Below the pieces are notes generated by a model, which worked only from the letters and a program-made list of their open reading frames with translations, searched no databases and had not been told where the DNA came from. From NCBI RefSeq assembly GCF_008808095.1, contig NZ_CP023397.1, forward strand, positions 186,001 through 250,000: a stretch of 64,000 nt of DNA, read 5' to 3'. Position 1 is the first letter of the stretch, and each line of letters opens with the position of its first letter. Of this stretch, positions 9,601-16,313 are shown one piece after another. The translations under genes were made by a program, and so were the position numbers. The DNA comes from Pseudoalteromonas ruthenica. Lineage in GTDB: Bacteria; Pseudomonadota; Gammaproteobacteria; Enterobacterales; Alteromonadaceae.

Positions 9601-12207
9601 AGCTATGCATATGCAGGGTTAACAACAGACATTGAGGTGAAAGATGAGTGTAACAGCAAACTGATTACGATGTCTCGCACCTATAACACCCGCGACCAGC
9701 TCATTGAAACCAAAGACGCTGAAGATGGGATAACTCGCTACGCATATAATGGGCAAGGCCTACCCATTGTTATTCAAGATGCTAAAGACAATCACATTAC
9801 AGCAAAATATAACGCTTTTGGACGCAAGACCGACGTAAATGACCCCAATCAGGGTAAGAGCACATTTGCTTATAATGGCTTTGGTGAGCTCCAAAAGGAA
9901 ACACATAGCACCGACACAAGTATTATTTATACAGTCGATAATCTAGGACGAGTAATCCAGCGCTCGGCAACAGGCGAGGACACATTAACCTACACTTATG
10001 ACACAGCCGATAATGGTGTTGGGCAGTTGCACAAAGAAGTGGGTAATGGCGTAAACCGTACCTATGAATATGATGTTTATGGTCGCCCCACAGGGACACT
10101 AATCAACGGCAATAATCGTTCTTATCGCATCACAACGTTCTATGATGGGAATTATGGTCGCGCGAAGGGGCTGCGTTACCCCAATGGCTTGACCTTAGAG
10201 TACCTTTACACTGATGCAGGCTATTTAGAAACGATTCAAAATGCGGCGAGCCATTACATCTTTAAGAAAATTACAGGGCAAGATGCCTTTGCCAACGTCA
10301 CCGAAGCCACTTTAGGAAATGAGTTGACCGAAATCACCTCATACAGCGCTATAGACGGTGCGATGACAAGTAAGCAAATAGCTGATGGCAACAACAACCT
10401 AATGTTTCTTAACTATGAACAGTACGATGGTTTTGGCAACATACGCAAAATGGATGTTACCACAGGGGCCGTGGGTGAACAGCATACCTTCACAGAAACC
10501 TATACCTACGATAACCTTCATCGCCTTAAAACGAATCAGGTTAACGGTATAAAAATCGGCTCTTACACCTACGATGCCATTGGCAATTTACTCAGCAAGA
10601 GCGACTACTCTAACGAGTATGACTACGCAAGTGAGGGGAGTGGAGGCCCGAACGCCGTTAAGCGAGTACAACGCAATGGTAAGTGGGTCAGCTTTAGTTA
10701 CGATAAGCGGGGCAACATGCTCACCGGTGATGGGCTGAGCAGCGCAACCTACAATGCCATGGATAAACCAACTACGCTGGTCAAAAATGGGATCACCAGT
10801 CAGTTCGTTTATGGCCCCAACCATATGCGGTTCAAACATACCACCAATGGCCGAACAACATACTATGCGGACAAGCTGTATGAAGAAGAAGTTCAAGCAG
10901 AGGAGACCACTTGGCGTGCATACATAGATAATGTCGCCATAGTGAGTCAAACTAATGAGCAAGCAGTACAAATTAGGTACACGCACACCGACCGTCTTGG
11001 CAGCAGTCGATTATTCACAAATCATAATGGTGATGTATTTGCAACGCGTAATTACGATCCATTCGGTAAACCGCGTTTAGCCAATGGTAACTCAAAGCCC
11101 TCGGCCCGCTTAGGCGATATTGTGGATACCACCACATACCGAGGCTTTACCGACCATGAACACCTTGATGAACAACAACTTATTCATATGAACGGTCGGG
11201 TGTACGATTACAACCTGGGTCGGTTTATGAGTGTGGATCCGGTTATTCAGAGTCCAGGTAACTCACAGAGCATCAATCCGTATTCATATATTATGAATAA
11301 CCCGTTGGCGGGGACAGATCCGAGTGGTTACAATAGCCTCTGCCTAAAAGGAGAGTCGAGAGTGGGATGTGGCGGTGTTGGTGGGCTGTCAAAAGGAGAG
11401 ATAAATAGAAGTCACCAGTTTAGTGGTGGACTCAATGAGGCTATGAGCGAGCTTGGATTTTCAGGTAATCCCGCTACAACGTTTATTGAAAACAGTAACG
11501 GGGCATTTCAGGCGCAGCATAAAGGTCATGTAGCAATCACCGATATTAATTCTGAGGGGCAGAAGGGTACCAAACAAGGTGGTGGAAGTGATACTAGTTG
11601 GAATGAGTCTGATGAGGCATGGCTTCAAGAGTCGGTTCAGCTACAATCATCCGCTTTAAGTAATTTAGTAAGTGGTCAAAAGGATATCACTCTGATTAGT
11701 GGCATTGATTGGAGAGGGTATTTCAAAAGGACAAAAAACATACTATTGGCTGAATTGCAAGTTATTGGCGGTGGCACTCAAGTAATTGCGGGAAGTGTTA
11801 TAACTCCGCTTGGATTTGGAATCGGCTCGACGTTGGGTGTACCATTAATTATGCATGGAACTGGGAATATCCAGGAGGGATTCGGCACAATTGGTAACTT
11901 GTCTGGCATTTATCCGAACACGCCTCAGAATTTCACGAGGGATATCTACGAGCATGTTAACCCGGAATATGGAAAAGCAGCCTATTATGGCACCGACGTA
12001 GCAATAAACCTTATGGGAGCTTGGCGCTTACCTGCTAAGGTTGCTCCCACCGAGGGGCTGACCTTGTTTAATAGAGGTGCTGCTAATTCTAGAGAGGTAG
12101 TATTGATGTATGGACAAGCTACAACAGTTTTATCTGCGAATGATTTATATGGTGTTTCTTCATCGTTACAAAAGGCTGTTGATGAGTTGAATAAGGTGGA
12201 AAAATAA
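3616..12207 (+). CDS. Giant secreted FN3/SpvB/VCBS/Rhs polymorphic toxin
   Basis: A 2863-aa exported protein of the SpvB/TcB-Rhs class, which encapsulates a variable C-terminal effector in a YD-repeat shell. The order is: signal peptide (MFKPLLYAIFTFFVMNAAVAA); seven FN3-like repeats (about 22-635), each ending with C-x4-C-S-x-W; a SpvB-like domain (about 678-735, NVSLNYSSRSGNGIAGVGWG); at least five Asp-rich VCBS/FG-GAP loops (DYNGDGWVDV, DMNGDGIPDF and others, about 988-1390); YD/Rhs repeats (about 1990-2520); the Rhs core end with GRVYDYNLGRFMSVDP and TDPSGY (about 2527-2572); then 291 variable residues. That tail resembles DUF4225-type Rhs tips (glycine-rich hydrophobic stretch, MHGTGNIQEGF). 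An upstream in-frame start at 3574 exists, but AAGGA lies 8 bases before the ATG at 3616. No vgrG or PAAR gene is near, and the signal peptide argues for Sec export rather than T6SS. Confidence 0.88.
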   Translation: MFKPLLYAIFTFFVMNAAVAAPSNPSNVVATVSNGNDITISWQSVIGATYYVREARVGSGSWINPKEYTGTSVTFVNISPNDYQYRVKACGSQGCSSWTYSNKVSILREPSKPSTVTASVKNLNDVVISWSSVSAAAYYIREAKVGAGSWIHPKTYTTTSVTFNGLAANTYQYRVKACNDLACSNWTYSNKIQVAGSPPTPANVSASVYDVNNVRVSWSSVTGASHYIREAQIGSGAWINPEQYTGTSATLNIVTPNEYRYRVKSCNRLGCSAWRYSNTVTVDRIPTAPSTVAAAVKNLSEVDVSWSPSSHAQFYIREAQVGSDAWSNAKEYTATSATYDIVTPEQYRYRVQACNSYGCSGWTYSDRITVEGAPVVPENVSAEVQNNSDVLVSWSATARTQYYIREAQVGAGDWLNPKEYSGTSATFSIVTANQYRYRVKACNSFGCSAWGYSNTIDVDGTPEAPKSVVAEVQNLLDVKVSWLSSEHTQHYIREVNVGSEGWGNSKQYTELSATYNITTPNQYSYRVKACNSFGCSAWSYSNNVTVDGVPEAPSEVSAQVKNLTEVHLSWSPTAHALHYIREVQVDTNEWKNPTEHTFTATILNISTPGDFRYRVKACTTMGCSNWTYSETVIVDGVSINPGVEAFWEQSEATETPDDQPFSDVQEITAEAVGTIAGQAAVNGGAASYTIPIKLPPGRAGMQPNVSLNYSSRSGNGIAGVGWGLSAGSSITRCAATVAQDGINHTPNYTANDKLCLDGQRLVIVSGNYGNSGAIYKTELDTFVRVKQTGSLTDEASFVAEYKSGRTAYFGQETSSKVIHANKSSAYSWLISYEHDATENNYIHYEYSSYGQGEQLLNTIYYTGTGAEELGDRKVVFEYESAANLYKRYIAGGYYFSTKRLKSISTEYGDAQVSSWSLSYSASLGTSRSLLDSIEYCSHISGTEKCLPSTEFDWSSKPAVYKPELLATSDGTEIFGQGHFPEGFAEVTAFGDADGNGSRDWPRYFTNAEFDQVGVNPLQGTDCQFSSMLLSTTCLQGDFNNDGRTDRWSKENNILRIGYVSGEDTISLNWQDTGVELGHYTSANRSEGDTLLSAADYNGDGWVDVTVLRRISEEKRTLTVYKHTQNLQNPYTENESHELDSAIFNGYSIEPVGDMNGDGIPDFLKKKARSVYMDSASSELLLTSTAANGAIQLQSYDVLFGADINGQSSAYGYWVDVNADGLPDWLGWVDGEVGANLTVKLNQGNGTFTEAQDIGVSVPSRRIPLYNAADKQNEYVLRPKFSDAFRIMDIDGDGRSEVIMPNSILVEGCIILVGRRQREQRHGEFTVCGDSVYTSYFPNEDSNERVAIQTKFDYSLYQYQALKFSQDATGSVSAHFVDTDLVGTPSYSSVMDATGNGLPDLVYKYGCRYYASGEYRNHKFFCYMRGANGERIEGPELVDKNLITYSYPSGTAGGSSAVADHQVRKVYFNRNYGATEPASIEKSDYHPHDLLLSVTNGLDKKEQWHYRPLSSDVVDGLYNNPKHNELNDTEHFYFSSSMYVVHTFTQSDGIGGNQHYTYQYRDAMFNNQGRGFMGFKSVIEKDLDRGLVTQTDFKQVFPLQGKPYRQATFLENDYMAGSLGGKSDHTNAISYTQFEWLVNTDNGNHVYLANKETITRDITQDATKLGSVVESIASIDAYGNVLESKKTSKDETGVVTVTTTRAYTPNTDTWWLNKLDTLKVETSEISERAVTDPYISLSDEQKKELDTKTTLTTNYSEYDDNSRKPKKITVSGSSGTGSSTNIAYNSYGLPTSKTVSANVLTGGTWSSSQRVVESITYTKDGTTEADDGYFPLKITNAKQHELYKHTDPATGFVTKTKVQLGDNVYQETINTLDGYQRPYSSKTSGQPKVYTVVTGPDTTHAPENAVVQITTLSAGKPTQKVYQDKLGRTLRVATQGFNSDDWVFTDTQYDALGRKVFESQPYYNGHSKYGVSYSEFDALGRPKSKVTQRSCGGMTTSYAYAGLTTDIEVKDECNSKLITMSRTYNTRDQLIETKDAEDGITRYAYNGQGLPIVIQDAKDNHITAKYNAFGRKTDVNDPNQGKSTFAYNGFGELQKETHSTDTSIIYTVDNLGRVIQRSATGEDTLTYTYDTADNGVGQLHKEVGNGVNRTYEYDVYGRPTGTLINGNNRSYRITTFYDGNYGRAKGLRYPNGLTLEYLYTDAGYLETIQNAASHYIFKKITGQDAFANVTEATLGNELTEITSYSAIDGAMTSKQIADGNNNLMFLNYEQYDGFGNIRKMDVTTGAVGEQHTFTETYTYDNLHRLKTNQVNGIKIGSYTYDAIGNLLSKSDYSNEYDYASEGSGGPNAVKRVQRNGKWVSFSYDKRGNMLTGDGLSSATYNAMDKPTTLVKNGITSQFVYGPNHMRFKHTTNGRTTYYADKLYEEEVQAEETTWRAYIDNVAIVSQTNEQAVQIRYTHTDRLGSSRLFTNHNGDVFATRNYDPFGKPRLANGNSKPSARLGDIVDTTTYRGFTDHEHLDEQQLIHMNGRVYDYNLGRFMSVDPVIQSPGNSQSINPYSYIMNNPLAGTDPSGYNSLCLKGESRVGCGGVGGLSKGEINRSHQFSGGLNEAMSELGFSGNPATTFIENSNGAFQAQHKGHVAITDINSEGQKGTKQGGGSDTSWNESDEAWLQESVQLQSSALSNLVSGQKDITLISGIDWRGYFKRTKNILLAELQVIGGGTQVIAGSVITPLGFGIGSTLGVPLIMHGTGNIQEGFGTIGNLSGIYPNTPQNFTRDIYEHVNPEYGKAAYYGTDVAINLMGAWRLPAKVAPTEGLTLFNRGAANSREVVLMYGQATTVLSANDLYGVSSSLQKAVDELNKVEK
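3679..5520 (+). repeat. Seven tandem FN3-like coding repeats
   Basis: Seven consecutive units of about 88 codons lie within the giant gene. Each carries a YYIREA-type strand, a YRYRVKAC motif and a GCSxWxYSN close. DNA divergence between units is substantial, so they are old coding repeats rather than recent duplications. The two cysteines per unit suggest a disulphide, fitting an extracytoplasmic stalk. Confidence 0.85.
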
Positions 12208-12441
12208 ATGTTATTTATTCTTCTGGTAGTCTCATTTTTGGGGTTTATATATTTTAAGCTTTTTGCGAGTAAAAAAAATGGGCCTGCAACTTGGCTATTT
12301 TATATAGCTTCAGTCATTTTTGGTGTCTTTTCGATGAATGTTTATATGGAGAACGAAGAAAAGTTTTACCTTGGGGTAATCTCACTGTTTATCTTCGCAA
12401 TTACAATTTATTTGATGTCTATGAAAATAAATAAAAAATAG
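12208..12441 (+). CDS. Small membrane protein, candidate immunity protein for the Rhs tip
   Basis: A 77-aa hydrophobic protein whose ATG follows the stop codon of the giant Rhs gene with no gap, so translation is probably coupled. Three hydrophobic segments are visible (about residues 2-15, 28-44 and 53-70), separated by short charged stretches (ASKKNG, MENEEK), with a lysine-rich C-terminus. Position immediately after a polymorphic toxin and small size are typical of immunity genes; a membrane location would fit a membrane-acting toxin tip. The sequence is AT-rich compared with the chromosome around it, like the last kilobase of the Rhs gene, suggesting toxin tip and partner arrived together. 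I recognise no family. Confidence 0.6.
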   Translation: MLFILLVVSFLGFIYFKLFASKKNGPATWLFYIASVIFGVFSMNVYMENEEKFYLGVISLFIFAITIYLMSMKINKK

Positions 12442-12458
12442 AATCAAGGATCCTCCCG

Positions 12459-12500
12459 ATCAAGGGGTCGATCAGATCAAGGGGTCAGAGTTGTTGAAAC
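12459..12500. repeat. Loose copies of the transposase terminal repeat
   Basis: Two extra copies of the element terminus lie here: a truncated one (ATCAAGGGGTCG, 12459-12470) and a longer one (12476-12500) reading ATCAAGGGGTCAGAGTTG and continuing TTGAAAC. The same terminus recurs at 12545 and 12697. An inverted version (CAACAACTCTGACC...) ends the transposase gene at 13489. They mark this gap as a landing site of the REP-type element. Confidence 0.7.
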
Positions 12501-12544
12501 TTAAATCTCTCCCTTGAGGCTTTTGCCATCGCGGTAAACATTCA

Positions 12545-12845
12545 ATCAAGGGGTCAGAGTTGTTGAAATTGCTGAGTTGCGCTAAGTTTTTAGTGCAATT
12601 GGCTATTTCAAGGAGGAAATGCCATGGCGCGTCGGCCGAGATTAAACTTACCCCATATTCCGCAACATGTTGTTCAGCGTGGAAATAACCGTCTGTATCA
12701 AGGGGTCAGAGTTGTTGAAATTGCTGAGTTGCGCTAAGTTTTTAGTGCAATTGGCTATTTCAGGGAGGAAAGGCCATGGCGCGTCGGCCGAGATTAAACT
12801 TACCCTATATTCCGCAACATGTTGTTCAGCGTGGAAATAACCGTC
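12545..12845 (+). repeat. Tandem duplication of the 5' end of the REP transposase
   Basis: Two 149-base copies, 12545-12693 and 12697-12845, differ at three positions and are separated by TGT. Each runs from the terminal repeat through the leader and ribosome site into the first 23 codons of the transposase. Only the second copy continues into the full gene; the first is a decapitated remnant. Confidence 0.9.
12624..12737 (+). pseudogene. 5' remnant of the REP-associated transposase
   Basis: This remnant starts at an ATG with its own ribosome site (AAGGAGG) and reads the first 23 codons of the neighbouring transposase, with His replacing Tyr at residue 11. It then runs into the second copy of the element leader and stops after 37 codons. 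It is the by-product of the 149-base tandem duplication and is not expected to be functional. Confidence 0.8.
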
Positions 12846-13498
12846 AGGCCACCTTCTTTACGGAACAGGATTTCACCGTATACCTGAACAAGGTGAAAGA
12901 TTACAGTCGTCGCTTTGACGTCTCTGTTCACGCTTTTGTGTTGATGACCAATCACGTTCATTTATTGATGACACCTACTACAGCAACGGGCGTCAGCCAA
13001 CTGATGCAATCGTTGGGGCGTTACTATGTCCGTTACGTGAATAATACTTATGGGCGGACAGGAACACTTTGGGAAGGACGTTATAAGTCGTCATTGGTTG
13101 ATAGCGACCGATATTTGCTTTTGGTTAGTCGGTATATTGAACTGAACCCGGTGCGAGCGAACATGGTTGTTCATCCGTCTGAATACCCCTGGTCCAGTTA
13201 TCGCCATAATGCTTTGGACAAGCAAATAGAACTGATTACGGAGCATCCTGTCTATCAGGCTCTAGGTAAAGACAAATCAGCTCGAAAGCAGGCGTACCAA
13301 GCCTTGTTTAAATCGAAGATGCCAGATTATTCCGTCGCGCAGATCCGAGATGCCCTGCGAAGAACCTGGGTACTGGGGGATGAGCGTTTTAAGAAACAGA
13401 TTGAGCAGCAGTTGGGGCATACCATTGAGTTAAAAACGCATGGCGGAGACAGGAAGTCGGCATCATTTAACGCTCGGGATAAAAATCAACAACTCTGA
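12776..13498 (+). CDS. REP-associated tyrosine transposase (RAYT, Y1 family)
   Basis: Single-strand transposase of the Y1/HUH superfamily, the group that mobilises REP/BIME palindromes in gammaproteobacteria. The HUH metal motif is H60-V-H62 in the context VLMTNHVHLLM. The catalytic tyrosine probably lies in GRYYVRYVNNTYGRTGTLWEGRYK (residues 81-104). The C-terminal half has the helical DNA-binding region usual for RAYTs; 240 aa is slightly long. The ribosome site GGGAGGAA precedes the ATG. The stop codon lies inside the right inverted terminal repeat. The gene appears intact, although each end has an extra tandem copy beside it. It separates the Rhs block from housekeeping genes. Confidence 0.9.
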   Translation: MARRPRLNLPYIPQHVVQRGNNRQATFFTEQDFTVYLNKVKDYSRRFDVSVHAFVLMTNHVHLLMTPTTATGVSQLMQSLGRYYVRYVNNTYGRTGTLWEGRYKSSLVDSDRYLLLVSRYIELNPVRANMVVHPSEYPWSSYRHNALDKQIELITEHPVYQALGKDKSARKQAYQALFKSKMPDYSVAQIRDALRRTWVLGDERFKKQIEQQLGHTIELKTHGGDRKSASFNARDKNQQL

Positions 13499-13674
13499 CC
13501 CTTTGAAACAGAGATGCCCTGCAAAGAACCTGGGTACTGGGGGATGAGCGTTTTAAGAAACAGATTGAGCAGCAGTTGGGGCATTCCGTTGAGTTAAAAA
13601 CGCATGGCGGAGACAGGAAGTCGGCATCATTTAACGCTCGGGATAAAAATCAACAACTCTGACTCTTTGAAACA
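13347..13674 (+). repeat. Tandem duplication of the 3' end of the REP transposase
   Basis: The last 152 bases of the transposase plus 12 bases after its stop (13347-13510) are repeated immediately as 13511-13674 with four differences. A further 15-base fragment of the terminus follows at 13675-13689. With the 5' duplication, both element ends are doubled outwards. The rest of the gap to 13740 shows nothing else. Confidence 0.9.
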
Positions 13675-13740
13675 TGACCCTTTGAAACAAAAGCGTAAAC
13701 CTGACCCTAGCACTGTAGAAACTGCTCGAGTCAGTACAAG

Positions 13741-14310
13741 CTATTTCGCTGCTCGGCCTAATTGCTTTATTTCATTTACCCAAGCAGACTTTTCGGATTC
13801 AGAGGCCGCTACAACTGAGCCAAATAAACTCACTGCGCTGGGCTGAAACCCACTGAACTGTAACGTGAATATATCGAGTTGTGCAATAACCGATGCGGCT
13901 TGGTCTTGTAGGCTCTGCGGCGGTGCATCCATGGTTAAGACGAGGCGAGAGGTTTTGTCGTTGAGTAGGGGCACGGGTGTATAGCCTTGGTACTTAAATG
14001 CGAACCCGGGCAGGAAACTTCTATCAAACAGGCCTTTGAATTTTGCTGGAAGGCTGCCCCACCAAATAGGCGAAACGATCACAACATGATCTGCCCAGGC
14101 AATTTGCTGCTGAAATACTTGTAAATCAGGTTCTAAAGGTTGTTCATTATCATAGCCACAATCCAAGCTAGGATTGAATTGCAATGCCGACAGGTTAACT
14201 CTTTGGGTATTATTTTGCTCCCTCGCTTCACACTCATAGGTATCTGCTAAGTGTTGGCAAAAGCTTGAACGTTTTGGGTTAGCGTTAATAATTAGGATGT
14301 TTTTTGTCAT
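13741..14310 (-). CDS. Flavodoxin-fold NAD(P)H:quinone/FMN oxidoreductase
   Basis: A 189-aa protein of the Flavodoxin_2 family (MdaB, KefF, DT-diaphorase-like), which makes two-electron reductions of quinones or electrophiles using FMN/FAD. The N-terminus ILIINANPKRSSFCQHLA is the phosphate-binding start of these proteins. HVVIVSPIWWGSLPAKFKGLFDRSFLPGFAF (about 74-104) is the family's best conserved block. It lies 63 bases downstream of a MerR regulator, and the intervening DNA has the layout of a MerR-activated promoter (separate entry). A role in electrophile or quinone stress is inferred from this pairing. Confidence 0.88.
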   Translation of the reverse strand: MTKNILIINANPKRSSFCQHLADTYECEAREQNNTQRVNLSALQFNPSLDCGYDNEQPLEPDLQVFQQQIAWADHVVIVSPIWWGSLPAKFKGLFDRSFLPGFAFKYQGYTPVPLLNDKTSRLVLTMDAPPQSLQDQAASVIAQLDIFTLQFSGFQPSAVSLFGSVVAASESEKSAWVNEIKQLGRAAK

Positions 14311-14345
14311 TGGGTTTATTTCCGTAAGGTGAAAACTCGATGACT

Positions 14346-14377
14346 ATCTTAAGCTCTGCCCCTAGGGGCAGAGTCAA
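14346..14377 (-). promoter_or_regulatory. MerR-type promoter with 20-base perfect palindrome
   Basis: Reading the minus strand, TTGACT (14377-14372) and TAAGAT (14351-14346) are 20 bases apart. The spacer is almost filled by a perfect palindrome, CTCTGCCCCT/AGGGGCAGAG, at 14354-14373. Overlong 19-20 base spacers containing a dyad are the hallmark of promoters activated by MerR proteins. The site abuts the stop codon of the merR-like gene and points at the oxidoreductase. Confidence 0.75.
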
Positions 14378-14733
14378 GCCTGCTGAATATTGGGGCATGA
14401 ATCGAGGGTGGATAAACAGCGCTCTACAGCGTCTATACGCTTTAAAATGTCGGATTGCTGAGAGAGTAATTTGTTTTTAATTTCAGCTAAAAACCCGTGC
14501 ACCCGTGACCAATCAAGCGTGCCGTTGTTGTAGATAAGCGCGTCTTTTAATTCTGCCAAAGTCGCGCCTAAGGCTTTTGCCTCCACAATCAATAACAACA
14601 CTTCTACATGGGACTTGTTATACACCCTGTAGCGCCCTTGCCTTGGTGGTGCCGTTATTAACCCTCGGGCTTCATACAAACGGATGGCTTTAACGGATAA
14701 CCCGGTCCTTTTGGCAACTTCACCTATATACAT
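14374..14733 (-). CDS. MerR-family transcriptional regulator
   Basis: A 119-aa regulator with the MerR N-terminal winged HTH: MYIGEVAKRTGLSVKAIRLYEARGLI (residues 1-26) and RYRVYNKSHVEVL (about 34-46). A dimerisation helix follows, then a short C-terminal tail with two cysteines (CLSTLDSCPN), C106 and C113, seven apart. These could be a sensing pair, but this is inference. It is transcribed in the same direction as the flavodoxin-fold reductase and very probably activates it through the palindrome just after its own stop codon. The tail does not have the metal-binding loop of CueR or ZntR as I know them, so a redox or electrophile signal is a fair guess. Confidence 0.88.
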   Translation of the reverse strand: MYIGEVAKRTGLSVKAIRLYEARGLITAPPRQGRYRVYNKSHVEVLLLIVEAKALGATLAELKDALIYNNGTLDWSRVHGFLAEIKNKLLSQQSDILKRIDAVERCLSTLDSCPNIQQA

Positions 14734-14944
14734 GATGGTCCTTGTTTTCTTTTATACTTTATAGAAGTTAGGTTTGCGGTTCTAGGCAAACCTAAGCATG
14801 CAGGGCAAGTATCTTTTTAAGCCCTCTTTAGGTCTTTTCTAAATAACAATATTTTTGCTTTAGATTCAAATGCAAAGATTACTTTTAGCGCCAGTAGGGC
14901 TAACAATTGAGTTATCGATTGAGCACCAGTTGGAGCGCCGGATA

Positions 14945-16201
14945 GTGCTACGAAAAATCCTTATCGTAGAAGACACCCCTACTATCGCCCGGGTGCAAAA
15001 GCACATTTGTTTGCAAGCGGGCTATGAGGTTGATATCGCTGACTCTAAAGCGAAAGCCGAGGCGCTGATTGCAAAAAACAATTACTTTTGCGCTATTGTC
15101 GATTTTATATTGCCCGATGCGCCGCAGGGGGAGGCTATACCTTGTAGTACAAAGGCGAAAATTCCCACCATAGTGATGACCGGCAGCTTAGAGGGCAAAA
15201 CTCGAGAAATTGTAGACCGCCATCCCATCATTGATTACATCACCAAAGAAAACAAGCAGGCCTATCAGTACCTAAAGCGTCAGCTCGAGCGCTTACCGCG
15301 CAATGAGAAGATAAAGATATTGGTGGTGGATGACTCAGCGACATCCCGAAACTATGTAAGTGGCCTGCTCAAGCGCCATAAATACCAGGTGTTAGAAGCG
15401 CGAGACGGCTTAGAAGCTTTGGCCATGCTGGAGCGAGATAACGATATTTCCGTAATCGTAACTGACAGTGAAATGCCGAAAATGCGAGGTGAGGAGCTGT
15501 GCATCGAGATCCGTCGCATTTACACTGAAGAGGATATTGCCATTATCGGTATTTCAGGGGTGGAGTCGGCGCATTTATCGGCGCGTTTTTTAAAAAATGG
15601 CGCCAACGATTACCTGCGTAAACCTTTTAACCCGGAAGAGTTTTACTGTCGGGTAAGACAGAACGTAGAAATGCTCGAGCAAATTCGAACCATCCGTCGC
15701 CAAGCAAACTCAGATTACTTAACCGAGCTGCCGAATCGGCGTTATTTTTTTAGCCAAGTGAACAAATCTCTAAAGGCGGCTGCGCAGCAACAGCAACCAA
15801 GTATGATTGCCATGTTAGATGTTGATCATTTTAAAGCGGTGAACGATCGCTACGGCCATGATGGTGGCGATGAGGTGCTTAAGGCATTGAGTAAGGCATT
15901 ATGTGAGCATTTTGATTATGAGCAAGTCGCACGTATGGGCGGTGAAGAATTTGCGGTGTATTTTGCCGCTGAAGAGCCACAGCACTGTTTGCAAAAACTG
16001 GAGGCTTTTCGCCGCTTCGTGCACACTCAAGGTGCGGCATTAACGCCGCAGAGCATTGCATTTACTGTCTCTGTCGGGGCTGCCTACGGCATCAGCGATA
16101 ATATTGAAGCGTTGATAAAAGCCGCCGACGTGCAGCTTTATCATGCTAAAGACTCTGGCAGAAATACAGTTGCCTATGCCCCGCTTAACACTGACTCGTA
16201 A
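14945..16201 (+). CDS. Two-receiver response regulator with GGDEF domain (PleD-like)
   Basis: Diguanylate cyclase that makes c-di-GMP under control of two tandem receiver domains. Receiver 1 (about 2-117) has the acceptor in IVDFILPDAP; receiver 2 (about 125-240) begins KILVVDDSATSR and has the acceptor in VIVTDSEMPKM plus the KPF switch lysine. The GGDEF domain (about 255-415) has the active motif GGEEF at 332-336. No RxxD inhibitory site precedes it, so product inhibition may be absent. The open frame extends up to an ATG at 14870 without a ribosome site; the GTG at 14945 has GGAG 9 bases upstream and starts right at the receiver domain, so I prefer it. No histidine kinase is adjacent. Confidence 0.9.
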   Translation: MLRKILIVEDTPTIARVQKHICLQAGYEVDIADSKAKAEALIAKNNYFCAIVDFILPDAPQGEAIPCSTKAKIPTIVMTGSLEGKTREIVDRHPIIDYITKENKQAYQYLKRQLERLPRNEKIKILVVDDSATSRNYVSGLLKRHKYQVLEARDGLEALAMLERDNDISVIVTDSEMPKMRGEELCIEIRRIYTEEDIAIIGISGVESAHLSARFLKNGANDYLRKPFNPEEFYCRVRQNVEMLEQIRTIRRQANSDYLTELPNRRYFFSQVNKSLKAAAQQQQPSMIAMLDVDHFKAVNDRYGHDGGDEVLKALSKALCEHFDYEQVARMGGEEFAVYFAAEEPQHCLQKLEAFRRFVHTQGAALTPQSIAFTVSVGAAYGISDNIEALIKAADVQLYHAKDSGRNTVAYAPLNTDS

Positions 16202-16262
16202 GTACCAAGGTCACATAGCAGGTATTCAGTGCCGTTGCAGTTTGGCGTAAAAAGCTGTGAGT

Positions 16263-16293
16263 TCACACCCAGCGGTTATGCTCGTGGGTGTGA
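16263..16293. terminator. Hairpin between convergent genes
   Basis: A perfect 9-base stem, TCACACCCA (16263-16271) with TGGGTGTGA (16285-16293), lies between the convergent GGDEF gene and spondin-domain gene. No T run follows directly on either strand, although minus-strand transcription meets TTTTT about 15 bases beyond. It may be a weak bidirectional terminator. Confidence 0.4.
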
Positions 16294-16313
16294 CGCCTAG
16301 ATATGAATGTGAT

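Noticed and set aside
10588..10986. A 132-aa minus-strand frame inside the Rhs region
   Set aside because: It is antisense to well-conserved YD/Rhs repeats, has no ribosome site and no recognisable motif; it is a composition shadow.
3616..12207. T6SS Rhs effector
   Set aside because: No PAAR, VgrG or adaptor gene is nearby and the protein begins with a signal peptide and FN3 stalk, which argues against T6SS loading.
12459..12845. Repeated ATCAAGGGGTCAGAG units considered as a CRISPR array
   Set aside because: Unit spacing is irregular, the long copies contain coding sequence of the neighbouring transposase, and no cas genes are near.
13604..13846. An 80-aa plus-strand frame after the transposase
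   Set aside because: Its first half is the out-of-place duplicated 3' end of the transposase and the rest is antisense to the flavodoxin-fold reductase.
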